Both the position numbers and the translations under genes were made by a program. From Hirundichthys speculiger (lineage: Eukaryota > Chordata > Actinopteri > Beloniformes > Exocoetidae): a stretch of DNA of 64,000 bases. Shown piece after piece: positions 25,913 through 40,900 of this stretch. The DNA is taken from contig JAGFBZ010000290.1 in assembly GCA_018398805.1 (NCBI GenBank), positions 682,001 to 746,000 of the forward strand, in the 5' to 3' direction. The notes under the pieces are model-generated. The model searched no databases, was not told the origin of the DNA, and worked only from the letters and a program-made list of their open reading frames with translations. How positions within the stretch are numbered: the first letter of the stretch is position 1; each line of letters starts with the position of its first letter.

Positions 25913-28900
25913 GGTTTGTTTAGTGTCTGTATTCTGTAGATAGACCAACTATAATTTCATTGTCTCATTCCAATTTCCGATTTTCCTCAAGGTCAAAACT
26001 GCCAGTTGTAATAATAATAATCAACCAGTGAAAGATAACAGTTGGTCAAACATCACATACATTGCCGTCTTTAAGGCAATGCATATAATGCATTTACTAA
26101 TACTGATGTTAATTTCAACTGATATCAATACTGATAATGCTGCTAATTATGATCAGCATAAAAATTCCGTCTCTTATATTCTTGCATTCATTCACACCTG
26201 ACATACTGTACAGTACCTGGTCCAAGGATGTTTGCAGTCTGTGTGATTCCACCAGTGACTCCTGGATCAGAGCACTGCTTGCCTTGGTCTGGTTTAGACT
26301 GTCTATCAGCTCCCTGTTCTCAAGAATATTACCTTGAGCTGTAGCCAAAGTCTGACATGGAGAAAAAGACAGACACATGGACAGGTTGTAACAAATAAGT
26401 GCTAAAGTAAGAGAAAGAGCTATGGGGAATTTTTTGTAAGGGAAGAGAGAACATATTGTCGTGTTTCTGTCACTTGAATGAGTCTACCTTCTGATAAATG
26501 TTGCAAAAGAGATGTTTTCGTACTGAGACAGCTTCATATGAGGCATTTATCATGTGTTTAAAAATCCTTTATGGAGTGCCATGGCTTTCCCATTCAAATC
26601 TGTAGAATCTATTCTTGCAGTAGAGCGTGGAAATGTCGAGGCAAAACTGAGCTTATTATTCGAGAATAATAACATGTCTGGTATAACTGGAGTACTGACA
26701 TCCAGCTCTTGGCATCTTTTGTGTGTTTGTGTCCAAATTTCCTTCATGCTGTCTTCACACCAGGTGTGTGGCTTGTGCAACAGTCTTGCACTGCAAAACT
26801 GCTGCATAGCCACAGTGTGCATTTTCACACTACCAACCTTTCTCTTGGAGCACCACTGGGGCTCAGCTACTGCCTACAAAATAATTTACCTTTTTTTCAA
26901 TGGCCATAATTACACAGGTTTGTGTAATCCATGGTTTATATGATTTGAAAAGTGGAGACTGGAGAGGTCACAAATTGTAATCAAATAGCAATAAGATAAC
27001 TTTCTAACCCTCTTTTAAAGTGAAAGAGAAAAGCACCAGAAAATTGGCATTTAACCCGTGGGTCCCACCGGGAGTAGAAACACAGTAGTACAGTTCTGCA
27101 GCGGTTTAGCGCAATCCTTAACGTGACCTCAGGTCCCAACTGGAATGTTTCAAAAGCTGAGTGCTTATGAGTGCTACCATGAGATCACAAGTCTACCCAA
27201 AGATTTCAAGATCATGTGAGAATCACATAGCAATCCGCTAATTTAAAGGTGTATATTTTTCCTTTCTGGAATTATACATATAAAGGATGAACTGAGACCC
27301 ACAGCCTCCACAGGTTAACATAATGTCAGTGTACAAGTTTAGCCTTACTTGTGGTGTTTTATTAAAAAAATTCACCAGATTTCCTGCCAGCTCGACCTGC
27401 TGTGTGTAAATTGACGCAGCTTGGCCATGGCTGAGAGCCAAAACTGACTCAATGTGTATTTTCAGTGGAGCAGAGTGGACGGCCACTAGAATTGAGACAA
27501 TTCTAAAATGCAGCATACTGGGCACAGTGCTGCCAGCTGCTTCCACATCTGGTGAGACTCAGGGATCATTCTGTCAAGGACACAAAGCCCACCACAAAAA
27601 TATGCAACTTCCAAAGTTAAAGGTAAAACATCCACCATCTATAACATTTTTCCATCATTCTTAAACCAAAGTAAAAAGTACATTGTTGCTGCTATGAGAT
27701 CGACATGAACAACAAATGTTTTAGCTCTGTATTATACTGAATATTCTGTATTATACTTCCCAGATTACTCCCACATAAAAACTTAGCAACATCACACAAC
27801 CAGAGAGCAACCTTTCATCCACTGACACAGGAATCAAAATTAAAATGATGACATTTTTAAAAATGCAGCGCACAAACCAGCTGAAGTAAACTTAGCCGAA
27901 AGCATCTCTGTCTCATAATGTCCATCTGCAACACGTAACTGTGAAAATCCATAAAGCTCTCGTCAACTTTGGTTTTGCCTGAAAGAACACAGCACTCAGT
28001 TATAGATTTGGGTGGTAACAAATTGATTTATTTTTTGGCTCTACGGTTTCTTTTCCATGTAGTTCCTTTAACTGAATTTGAAAATATGGAAAGAAAAAAT
28101 ACTGAAAAAAATGTTTACTCTCTACTTGCTGTAGGTGCATTTTCTATCTGTTATGTACATATTAAAGCTATCCTGTTCCCAACCTACTCAACAGTTTTGA
28201 ATAACCAACAACATCCCCACTTCAAAAAAAATAAATAAAGTATTTTAAGCCAAAAGTCTGCTTAGATTCCAGACATACTGTATAAGTATTTCTGGATGTT
28301 TAAATTACAAATGTGCACAATTGCACTAAAACAAACTAAACTGATGTAAAAGCACAGTCACTGAAGCCCCCTGGCGCAGCCCGTTGATTAAGGTGGACGG
28401 GTGGTGCAGGAGGAAAAGCACTCTTCCAGCACCACAGAGACTTGGGATCAATATCGAGCAGCGGTGCTTCTGGCCTCAACGGAGTGCTCCATCAGATACA
28501 TTTGTGCCGGGAAACTGATAAGAGCACTAGCAACTGCTCCTGCTCAGCCTGTACATACTGTCTTATTCTGTCTACTACATCCTTCTCAGAGTAGCAGTCG
28601 GAATTAGCAAGATCTGCAAGGCAGGGAGAGCTAAGAATTCCAAGATGGGTGAGAAGAAAGCTTCACAGTTATTTCTGAAGCATTTTAATTAATATCTCTA
28701 TGTAGGATACTCCCAAAAATCTATGTGTATTTTGTATATGGTTATGTGTACCTCCAATAGAGATTCTTCTAATTGAGCCAACTGTATCTTCTTGTCCTCC
28801 TCTTGCTGCAATAATCTTGTTTTCTCAGTCTCCAATTCTGGCTTCTCTTGCTGAATGGTCAAGCCTAGCAGCTAACACAGACACACAAACAGTCAAGTGG

Positions 28901-31900
28901 AGAACTGCAGAAACACAGACAACATTAGCCAAATGAACCTGAGGTTGAGCTGCCAGAGTAGATTGTGTGCATTTATATGTGAGGGAGGAGTTCACCAGAG
29001 GTACCTGTCCTCTTAAGCCTGCCCTGGTGGTGGTAAAGTTGACCTCTGTGACAACGGAAGCAGCATCAGGAGGGATGAACGGACTGGGATTCCGTGTTGT
29101 GAGGAACAGGCAGAAGTCCTCGTTGTAATCAATAACCTTGTCTCCTATCTGAACCACATATCTAGGACCTGGAGGTGTGGGTGAGAGCACATAAGGAAAG
29201 ATCGTAACTTGACATATACTGTTTTAGTCAGATTTGGAGCTTCATCTTTAATGGATGCACAAAGTCCTGTCATTTATCGTCTTACTTTCTTTTCTATTTT
29301 CAGATTCAGATTCAGAATATGTATTGTACCCTTAGGTAAATTCAGTTTACAGTGATTGAATTGAATACTCTTGTGTTTGTAACACACATAAAACACAAGA
29401 CAAGACAACGTAGGTAGCGGCAGTGCTTCAGCTAAAGAACAAAGGAGATGGCCCCAAAGTAAAAGCAAAATAAGTTAAAACATCAGTAAAAAAAAAAAAA
29501 AATGAGATCAAAATAAAATAAATAAAAAGGCCTAAAAATATGTAAGACCAAGCTAAAAGATAAAAATGTGCCATCCATAAGATCAGTATGTTTCTGTAGC
29601 ATCTGGTTTTACAGACGGATACCATGAACCTCTGACCTGATAGGAGAAGCTGAAATCCACCTTTAAGAGGGTGGGAGTCATCTCTGACAATAGAGTTAGC
29701 TATCCTCTGTAACTGTTTGGTATACAGGGATTCTGGGTAAAGCTGAGACTCTGCAATCAGCTTGCTGAACCACTTTACGATTTGGTTTAAGCAGTTATTG
29801 TTTTTTAAGGACACATTTCCAAAACCATGAAACAAGACAAAAAGATAAGACTGATTCAATAAAAGCATGATAAAACAAGGTCAACATGGTCCTGTCAATG
29901 TTAAAAATGGACAGTTTTCTCAGACAAAACAGGCATTGGTGTCCTTTTTTATACACAGTTTCACAGTTTTATTCAAAGGTCAGTTCGTTGTCGGTGATAG
30001 TTCCTAGATATTTATATGTGTTGACACACTGCACTATCTATCTAAAACTTTGGCCTCTTGATTGAAAGCCCTGTTTTTTCAAAAGTCAGTGTTAATCTCA
30101 AGGAAAGATTTACTGCACCAATCGAGAAAATCATCGACAACTGGGCCATGGCTCGTCTCATTGTTTTTCAGCTGGCTGACAACAACTGTATCATCTGGAC
30201 ACTTTAAAATGGTTCTATCCTCACACATTTGTATTGAGAATGAACAGGAGAGGAGACAGCCACATCCTTGTGGAGACCCAGTGGAGAATGTTACCTGATC
30301 CGAGACAGTTCCATTCACTCTCACTTTCTGTGTCCTGTCATTTAAAAGTTCAGAATCGAACCCACGAGATTGTTGCTCATGTTAAAATGGTCTAAAAGCC
30401 TTGAGGCTAAAACATTGGGTTGGATTTTATTAGAAGCAGATGAAAAATCAATCAATAAAAGTATTGCATGTGTTCCTTTCCCCTCCAGATGTTTAAAAAG
30501 AAAATTTAGAAAAGTAACTTGCATCTTCTTCCCCTCTGTTGGGTCTATAAGAAAATTGCATGGGATCGAGGTCGTGCTGAGTGTTCTTCAGAATTTAAGA
30601 TCTAACAATGTTCTCAGAACATTTATTTACAATCGATGTCAGCCTGATTGGTCTGAAATTACTGAGGGTTTTGGGAAAACTGATTTTTGGGGCAGGGATG
30701 ACAACAGTACTTTTTGTCTTCTCCCAATCATCTGTGATGATTTGGCAGAACTGCCATGATTTTGTCTTGCCTCTTTTTTCAGTTCTTCAACACCTCTTTT
30801 AAGTGGACAACTTGCATAGTTTATCTGCCCCCACTCTATCCAACTTCAGCTTCAAATCGACATCTGTTTCTCCCTGGATGGTTCAGAGCCTTACAGTGTG
30901 AGTCAGCCTCCTTTTCACAGGTACATTTCAAGCCATTACAGTAGGTATGTGACAGGTACACAATTATCTAAACCAAGAAGGCTTCAAAACACAATATGTA
31001 TTTTTATAGGTCTTTTTTTTTGTTACACTGGACAGATTCAAAGGGTTTTCAAAATATATTTCTTCATAAAAAAGATTAAATAATGCACTACACAGCAAAG
31101 TATGCTGATTTATATAACTATAAATGTAAACTAAGGGCAAAGATTTTGACTGGTTTGAATTCATCAGTAGGTCACATAAACATCCTCTGAAACCTTTTAA
31201 ATATCAGTGCTAAAGTTTATGCATTTAAATCACATCTTCTACTGGTATTGCCTTTACAAGTGCAGATGTCTTTCATATTCATCAGAAAAATGCAAATAAT
31301 ACATACATGCATGTCTTTCTTTGAGCTAAATATCTTTAATATATAATTCTGTAATATCAATGCATGTGTGCAGAGCTACATTTAACAACTTTGTTATCCC
31401 CTAAATGAAGATGGTATCATGATGTTTTTTTTCTTTCTATTTCTGTTCTCTTTTCATATTATAAACTTTCTTTTGGGAAAAAAAAGTATGCTAAGGTACA
31501 ATGACTAAGTCTATGTAGCCCCCAAGTGTCTTGTATGTACATAAAATAAAAAATAATAGCAGCATAGGCAATAGTCAACTATTTGTCTACTATTTGCATA
31601 CAGTAATCCCTCACAATTCGTGGTTAATGGGGGCTGTGACCCCCCCGCAATTGGTGAAAACCGCGATGTACGCGTACGCAAAATCTACGGAAGGTACACT
31701 CACTTTGACGATCTCTCCTCTGTGCGTGGCTGACGAGAGCAAGAGATGGGAGGTGCGGAGACGTGTGTCAGCAAATCAGCGTACACAGTAATGCCCGTCA
31801 TAGCAGCCATCACAGGCCTCGATTTTCTTTCATGGGACATCCCGTGTAGGCTCTTGCTGCTTCCTGACACTCGTTCTTGATGTGATGTGTTTCACTTCAG

Positions 31901-34900
31901 CCTCGCGCGCTTCGTTTGAAGTTTTTTAGATTTTTTCTTGAATTTCTTTTTTTTTTTTTTTTTTTGGTGAATATTTTTTAAACCTCCGCGATGTACTGAG
32001 ACCGCGATTGCTAAGACCGCGAGGTGTGAGGGTTCACTGTATACTTAATGATGCTGCACACTGAGGAAGGGAGAAAACCTGGGTTTGCCCCCAAACATTG
32101 ATTGTTTAAATGATGAATATAAATTAAGGTTTCACAAAAAAATGCCTGAAAAATACTAGAAAAGTCGCAAATGGATAAAAGGCAAAATGTTAGTAACCTG
32201 TGGAGTTTTTCAGCTCAGCTTTGCATGAGAGGTGTTTGTGCTTGTGAGTTTTTATTAGTACCTTGAGCAATGAGATCCCTCCTCAGCAGTGGATAGAGCA
32301 CAGGTTCAACACAATCCATCTCCTGAATGATGAGGGTTTTTCCAAATCTGACTGCCAGTTCCAGAGATGTCATGAAGTTGCTATCCTGTAAAAAGAAAAG
32401 GTACAGACACAGCCAGTTGTGATGGAACAGTAAGAACTTTGAAACTGGCGGGTAACACACTTTTCTCAAACATATATATCCTGTATCTTGTGGACAATGG
32501 AATGTTTCATACCATGGAATAGAGTCATCAGAAAAGAACAAAAAGGTCATACAAGACATCCACAACTATATTAAAAAAATGTTAACTTTATGTCATGACA
32601 TGGTTGACTGATGTGAACAAATTATATTCTACGTGATGTGGCTTACCTGCTGGTTGATAACCTCGAGTCTGTGCTCTTTAAGATGTGTCCTTAACCACTC
32701 AGTAGCTCGGGATGACGGGTCGATCAAGAATGGACGGGCAACACTCTAAAGAGAGAATAATGAGAGTTCTATTGTTTTGGGATAGTTCTACTGAGAAAGC
32801 CACACATTTAGTAATGAACAAAGATGTGCAAGTGTGTATGTATGTTGTTCAGTCCTGTCACAGTGTAGCCATGCTTAATGGCCATCACTCCTATCTCAGG
32901 CATCTCAGAAGTCCACTGAACCCTCCGTAAGTTTGTGCTCTTCTATTTTATGGCATCTTTCTCTTTGGGTAAAAGGCCATGCACATTCATATAAAATGTA
33001 ATTTTTCTATACAGTGATTTTTTTTTTTTTTTTTTTAATCATCACAGACTCACACTCATTGAGCATAGCGGTGGCAATGTGAAGTTCAGTGTTTTGAGCA
33101 ATGGGACTTGGACAGGTGGACTAAGGCAAGGGGTCAGAACCCTAAGATTTCAGCTGACTGATGCCAAGGCTCAGACAAGAGAAGATATACATTTCAGTCG
33201 AACGGAACAGGCCTCTAATGTCCAAAAATACACAAAGGAAAAGTTACATTTTGCCAACATCTATGAAAAGATCAGGACTTTGGAATTATATGCTTTGTAC
33301 ATAAAAACTCAAAGAATTAGTGATTATGTCACAATACTAGTTGATTGTTAACTATATCTATTGATGTCTTTATTGAATGAATGGATGTTCATTCATTTTT
33401 ACATGATTATCATACCATGTAGCATAAAGAGCAAAAACAAACAAAAAAAAGGTTATGGAGACCACATAAAGAAAAGGACACGAACAGCTCCAAGAATCTA
33501 AGAGTAGATTATGAGAATGAATGATGGAACAACTTCTTACCTGTAACTTGAGTGTGTTGATCTGAAGGCAGCAATGTTAGAAACAACACACAAACACAAT
33601 ACATGCAGATGGACAACAGATGAATGGGAAAAAAATGGATTCTTTTTTTGTTATTTCTCATATGGAAACTACACTGTACTTACTTTTATATGTAATAGCC
33701 TCTAAATAGAAAGCACATAGCTAATACTAGATGGATTCTTATGCATCACAACAGCACCATGTCAAGGATCCCAAATCAGATTTAAAAAGTTATTGTAGCA
33801 TTTGGCTCCAACATATTCGTCACAGATTTTTAAATCCAGGACACTGTAAAATGGGGCTTTCGTGGATTGTTGTTTTTTTTTTTTTGTGGATTTGGTTTTA
33901 GAAACTTAATCAACAACTCAATCATTTTGTCATGTAACTCCACTATTTCTGAAAAAAAGTTGTGAGACACAGGGAGCTAAGTGGCACCGTGCACAGCAAA
34001 CATTGGTGAGCAGTACACTCACAATTTTGATCATGGTCAGGATGAAAGAATGAATTTCATTAACTTGTGCTACAGTGTGTGTTCCTCTGTGAGACTGGTC
34101 CATGACTTTGGGTAGAGCTGCGTATCGATTGCTTCGATGCCATCAAGTATTGAAAAACTATGTTGTTTGACATCTATTTTCGATACCTTCAATCGATCAA
34201 TCAAACTTTATTTAGATAGCACTTTTCATTTAAACAGAATTGCAAAACAAAGTGCTTCACAGATTAAAAGCAAACCCGCTCCACCCACTCCACCCACCAA
34301 TCCGTCTTCCCCGAGACCAAAGATACAGCACAAGAACACAGACCACCTGAGTGCCAGTTTCAAACAACCCTCTGGAAACACTATCAGTAACTCCAGTTCA
34401 GTCTGTAGTGGAGAACTGGTCTGTGAAATTTGTCACCACTTATCCATCTTGAGTTTTTTAACGGTAGTATCTGCTATCATCTGCTTTGTGGAGGTATAAA
34501 TTCCAGATATCTGGCTCGGTACAGGCTGACTTTTGGGTTCTGTGAGCAGCTGCTGTGTAAATATTGTAAACAACAGCTGGCAGCGACATAGATGACAACG
34601 ATTTTTGTTTTTATGTGTAAGTCAGATGTAAAGACTGGAGTGGAACATTGAGAAATTCTTCTTTTCTGGAATGAAGAGAATTTTCATAAACTGAACTTGG
34701 AAAACTGAACTGGAACTGGTAGAAAGATTTTACATCTGTTTATTGATTACTGGTTCAGTAGTTTTGGTTCTCTGAATTAAAAACTAGTTCATAAGTGAAT
34801 GATTATTTATGTCTAATGGGACTAAAACATAATTATTTAGCACAATATCCAAGTTGCAACTAGTACAGCGGTACACATACAGTATTTCTGATTTTTTAAA

Positions 34901-37900
34901 TAGGTGAAGGGAAATGCACACATATGAACCATTCAGTCATTTATTGAATATTTCAAACAACTGAAATAATGAACATGGGCTAGATTACATTGTACTGAAT
35001 GACTGCATTGATTAATTTTTTTATTGATTGCCCAGCCCTACTACTATTAATATCAAAAATAACTTAATGTATGCTGAAACTTTAATAAGCTGGTATCAAA
35101 AAAAGGTATTGTTCAGGTATCACATCGAAAGCAAAGTATTGGTTTGATATTGATATTGAAAAAATTTTAAATGATACCCTTCCCTAACTTTGGGTACCCA
35201 TGACCCTGTCACTGGTCAGTTTACTTCTTTGGTCCACTTTGAGTAGAAACAGACAAGGTCCTTCAAAAATGTTTTGGAAATCCTTTGATGCATTCCAGCC
35301 AACACAATTTGGTATTTGCCAAAGATACTTAGATTTGTTGATTTTTTTTTTTTTTTTTTTGAAAACACAATTTTCCAACTCACGCATCATTTGCTTCCTA
35401 ATACATCATACCTCCGCGACACGTCACTAATAAACAGTGGCAACAATTTCTGCAGTTGTACCTGTATATTCCGTTTTCTTTTTTTAAAGAACTGGGGAAA
35501 AAAGCTGCAAGTAATCTTTGGCTAACCTGAAGTATAACCAGTGCATTCTCCATGGAGAGGTCATCTGACGGCAGCCCTTGACTCTTCCAGATCAGCTGCT
35601 CACTTTCCGAGCACAAGAACGACCGCAAGTCAAACTCTAATTAAAACACACAACACAAATGCTGATGCTTATGTGTAGCTTTTATATTCACTTATCAAAA
35701 AGAGAGTCGTGACTGTAATACCACATAAGATACTGAAGTTACAATTCAAGTCACAATTCAGCTTCAGTGCCTCAATTCATTAAACCTTAGGTCTGGTCAG
35801 TAATTAATGACTTCATGACAACAAGGTTATTACTTGTAATGGATGCATTATATTGATTTGATTCTTGCTTCATGAGAATTAAAATGCAGTATGTCTCAAG
35901 ACTGTTAAGTGTGCTCAATGTGATGCTTAATGAGTTAGCATATCAGTTCTGGGTAAACACATGTTAGATTACTCACATGACTGAAAATAATGACAAGTTT
36001 ATGACAAATAATTATCATAAATGCAAAAAGACCAATTATTAAATTTTTGTACAAGCTATTTTAAGACCATACTTTTATATTTATTTGAAAATTGCTCATT
36101 GCTAGTAGACAAGCAGGGAAGTGCATCTCCCATATGTAACAACACTGTTCTCCAATGCTGTTTATTTAGGTTTAAGCAGAGGAGTCTGCACATGCTGATA
36201 CTAGTGTTTGTGCTAATATATTTACTCTGTAGTCCAGATTGAGCCATCCATGTCTCCAGACAATGTCTTCTACGGTCTTCTGAAGCGGCAGACAGATAAG
36301 TGATGAAGGCTGCAGCAAGCAAAACCCTCATAGGCAGCGTGTCCAACTCATTTTTTATCTCAGACATCTGAAAAAGACATGGGCAAGACAGAAGATTGTA
36401 GAGTAGACAGAAAAGAATGGAAATAAAGTATGTAAAAACTGGGGAACATTAAGGATTTGAGAGGTATCAGGAGTAAGATTGTAAAGAAACATGAGGATAA
36501 AAAAGGAGGAGGAAGGAAACTGAGAATGTTAAATAGCAGCTACATATTTCCATGAGGTCATATTACTGACATTACTGCATGACTTCTCAGTTGATCAGGA
36601 TTCCTTTGAGGTAGTTTAGTCATATGTCAGAGGATAACAAATGCATACGCACATCTTTAATGAATAATTTTGCCTTAGGATTGATTTTTAAGCCTTAGTA
36701 CGCCTGTATGTGCACATCTCTGAAGCTGCAGGCTTTCAGAAGCTTGTAATCTCTAGTCTGCTGTATTAATACTGTTAAGGATTCAGCCACCTTTACTTCA
36801 ACTTAAAACCAATGTCTGTTTCTGCACCACCTTACACTGTAGTTGTGTACACCTTGTATTCCATGGCTCTTCCTTCCTTTGAGAAAGTGAAATAGTTTAA
36901 AGGTATTAACATATATCAATTCAGAGGATGCAAAAGAGTGACAGTGTGCATGTGTTTATGTGAGTGTGTATAAAAATACGTGAACAGAGGGTAAAGCGGC
37001 CCTCTGGTGCAGGCCTTGAGGAAGACCGTGAGAGTGTGGGTGAGTCTGTCAGTATGAGATTGAGTGTTTTAATTAAGGCGCAAACAGACGCTATGGGAAG
37101 GAGTAAAAACAGCCAGGGGGGGACCCAAGGCAACAAGATCCATCCTTCTATCACCCTCACACACATTCTTTCACACACACAAAACCACATTCACTGACAC
37201 CCAAAGCTCCTGTTGCTCCTACAAGGTAAATGAGCCTCTTTTGAATATATTTGTAAAACCTCTCACAACAGTATATGTATTAACACAGCCATACATCAAA
37301 CTACCTGTGCATTCCACCGTGTGTGTTCTCCATCCAATTGTGATAAGAGCTGTTGGGCTGCAGTGATTGTGTCCTGAGCTTTTGTCACCTCAGCCTCTAG
37401 CTTAGCAGCTTCTGCAGTATGACACTGAAACCTGAGGAAAGAAGCAGAACAAGAATTAAAAATAAATAGTGTCATCTGATATTTCATTGTCATTGATATA
37501 CAGTCATGGAAAAAATTATTAGACCACCCTTGTTTTCTTCAGTTTCTTGTTCATTTTAATGCCTGGTACAACTAAAGGTACATTTGTTTGGACAAACATA
37601 ATGATAACCACAAAGATTGCTCATAAGAGTTTTATTTAAGAGCTGATATCTTACCATTTTCCATGGTTTTCTTGATTATAACCTAAATCACTTAAGTTTT
37701 TACATCAATAGCTATGGCGTTGTACTGCCAAAAACACTGCTTTTATGCATTCAGTGTTTTCTTTTCTGTCTGTTTTAGTCACATGATGACGTTTAGTGGT
37801 ACCAAGTATTAAAATGAACAAGAAAGTGAAGAAAAAATGGTGGTCTAGTAATTTTTTCCATGACTGTATGTTAATATATTTTGGAGTTAAGTTATTGCTT

Positions 37901-40900
37901 AAAATAAATACTCAAGGAGGAGTCAAAACCCACTCCTTTAACACCACTGATTTAATAATCATCTTTTATTTCATTTCATTTATTTTATTTCTTTTATTAG
38001 TTTGTTTCTGTTTTTAATGTACTGCTTAATGCTTAATGTTTTATGTAATGCTTCTAATGTTTTATGTAAAGCACCTTGAATTGTCTTGTACATGAAATGA
38101 GCTGCACAAATAAACTTGCCTTGCCTTAAGACCAATCATTCCAGAAATTATGAGGACTTTCTGAAAATCAAGCAAGAGAAAGAGGCTCCCTCGAGAAAAG
38201 CTATCAGCAGCCACTTCTCAACTCTCTTAAAACAGGCAAAAAGTATAACTGTGACCACTCCAGGGAAAAATGCATCACTCAGAAACTGTTGGAATTTCCA
38301 GTACATGTAAGTTAAAGTAAGCTGCAGTTGTTTCCTTATTTTGTTATGATAGTGTGTTTGCATTTGTCTCATCACCATGATGAAGAGCATCATAGCTTAA
38401 TGTTTATTTAATGTTGTCAGTATTAAGTACTGAATCAAAAGCATAGCTGAATTATACCGGCATGGGCAAATATTTGTATCAAAATTTCAGCGTATCGGGT
38501 ATCGGATATTGGCAAATATCCAATACTGTGCACCCCTAATAGATAGATGGAGAGAGAGAGAGAAAGATGCAAGTCTTGTGTCTTATTGTGTTTTCAAAAT
38601 TTCAATGACATCCAGGCCCTGATCGTACATTTCTCGCTAGCCGCTAGCCGCTACCTGCAAATTACAGGTTTAGGAACCTCCGCTAATCGCTAATGCAATC
38701 TTCCACTCCCTAAAGCCACAACCATTATGCTGACTCCCTTACTCACATTGTAGGTGTGGCAATGGGCCACACCTTTGCCCTTTCCGCAAACTCAGTATCT
38801 TGCTATCACAACCCGCATGTCGGCGCGTACAAGAGCGCGTACAAATGGCATCAATGTGCGTCCACCTGATCACATGTGGACGTGCACAAACGGCTCTACC
38901 TCTGGAATTGACCCTTGTAAAAAAAAAAGCGTGATTTGACCTCAGTTGAACCCCTGAAAAAATGGCAGAGATTGTCTTAAACGGCTTGCTCGCCAGTTAA
39001 ACCATAAATGACCAGAGCGTGTTTACTGGGAGCACACCAACTATCTGGGACATTCAGGTAGCCGATAGAATTTGTCTGTGTAAAAATATTTATATGTATA
39101 TATCAGTACCACTAAGATGCATAATGTAGCGGGTACCGCACGTGGGATAGCGGGTTTAGCAAGGTGGAAGATTGTGTTCTTTGTGGGGGATCGCCCCTCC
39201 TGCTACCCGCTATCCCTTAATAAAGGCTTTAGGAGATCTGGTGGAAGATTGGGCCCCCAGTCTTTTTAGGGAACAAACTGAAAATACAGGAACCTGACTT
39301 TCTAAATCTAAATCAGATAGAATCCTAATTGATATAACTGCAGAAATCTGTATGGCATAATCTCTTTAAGACAGAGTTCTTAATTCAGCTATATTTATAA
39401 AGCACTTTAAAAACAACGCAGTTGGCCAAAGTGCTTGACACCAAAAAATAAAAAATAAAAACAAAAGAAGGATGAAATAGAAACAGAAAATGAATTTCAA
39501 TTCAGAACAGAAAAGTCAACATCTCAAAACTGGGTTAAAAAAGAAAATATGCCTGCCTAATTCTAAACCAGCAAGTGCAGCCACTTTAAAAATGGTGAGT
39601 CACCTAACCTTCAGGCAGCATTGGTTGTTCTTATCAATCACAATATACCGACACAGTGAGTCAAAAGAATCACATCAGTGAATAAGCACATTTGTTCCCT
39701 GAAATGGTCACTATAGTGTTTACTTATAAAATGCTATTCTTTAAGTCAAGTTCAAAAACACTTATCAATCTACTCATAGATATTATGTTTTTGTTTGCTT
39801 TGTTTGTTTTTGTTTTGCCTTTTTTAGTCAGTTTGATGTTAAGACTGATCACCGAGAATGAGGGATTATCATGATGGTGAAGGAATGGAATTATGAGTGA
39901 GTTATGAGAAGTCACAAAGAATACGTCAGAGGAATACTATATGACAATGTAACAACAATCAGATGTTTTCATGGGCAAAAATGAGGAAAAATAGAAGAAT
40001 TAAGTGGGTGGAAGAATAGATCAGAAAATATGAGGAAGAATACTTCTCTTTCAGCTTGTTGACTTTGGCTCCAACATTGTTGAGCTGATCTTCTAGTTTA
40101 ATCTTCCTACTCTCTGTTTTTCTGAGGTTTCTGCTCACACACACACACACACACCCACACACACACACACGCAAGGAAGAAATTAATGAAACAATCACTG
40201 AATGCATGTGTACCATGTCTAAAAAGGAGCTTATCACAAGCTTGCTCAAAACTAATTTTAGATATAAATGTAATTTAAATGTAAATATACATTTTGGAAT
40301 ATACATTTCTGGACAAAGAAGTGCAACTGTGTTAAAAATCCTTTTAAGCATTTTCTGAAAATGTGTTTGTGTGTGCTCCTACTCCAGTAGACCAGCTTGC
40401 TCTCTCTCCAGTGGCTCTATTCGTTCTAGCACGAAGGAGTATTGGACATTGGCCTTGACCCAGGCAGCCAGAGGAGCAGCTGCAGCACTTGCCCGCTTTG
40501 CATTCTGACAATAACGCCAACAGATGTCAAACACAGCTCAGTTATAGCAGACACACGTCATTTTCAAACACCAGCAAAAGAAAAAAAAAAATCAGGGGAC
40601 TCATAACGTCCATCAACAACAGATATAATTCTCATCCCACTGCAAACACTGCTGGCTGACCTTGGGTTCAAAGGAGGCCTTGTTCCTGTTGAGCAGCTCT
40701 TCCACACTCTGGCGGATCTCTGGAGTGATGTTCCTGGCTTCAAATGTAGCTATGTCCTCCCTCACACCACGCTTGGCCAGAAAGCTACAGGGAAAAGCAT
40801 TAGAGAAAGAGATAAGGCATTTTATTAGGGAAATCTAGAAATAGCAAAGAAGTGATTATCAAGATCATTAAAGGTGGGGTAGGTGTTCTTTTTTTGCAGC

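Noticed and set aside
36226..36367. Met at the start of window exon 32 as a translation start
   Set aside because: It follows an acceptor site and joins in phase to the preceding exon within the conserved protein.
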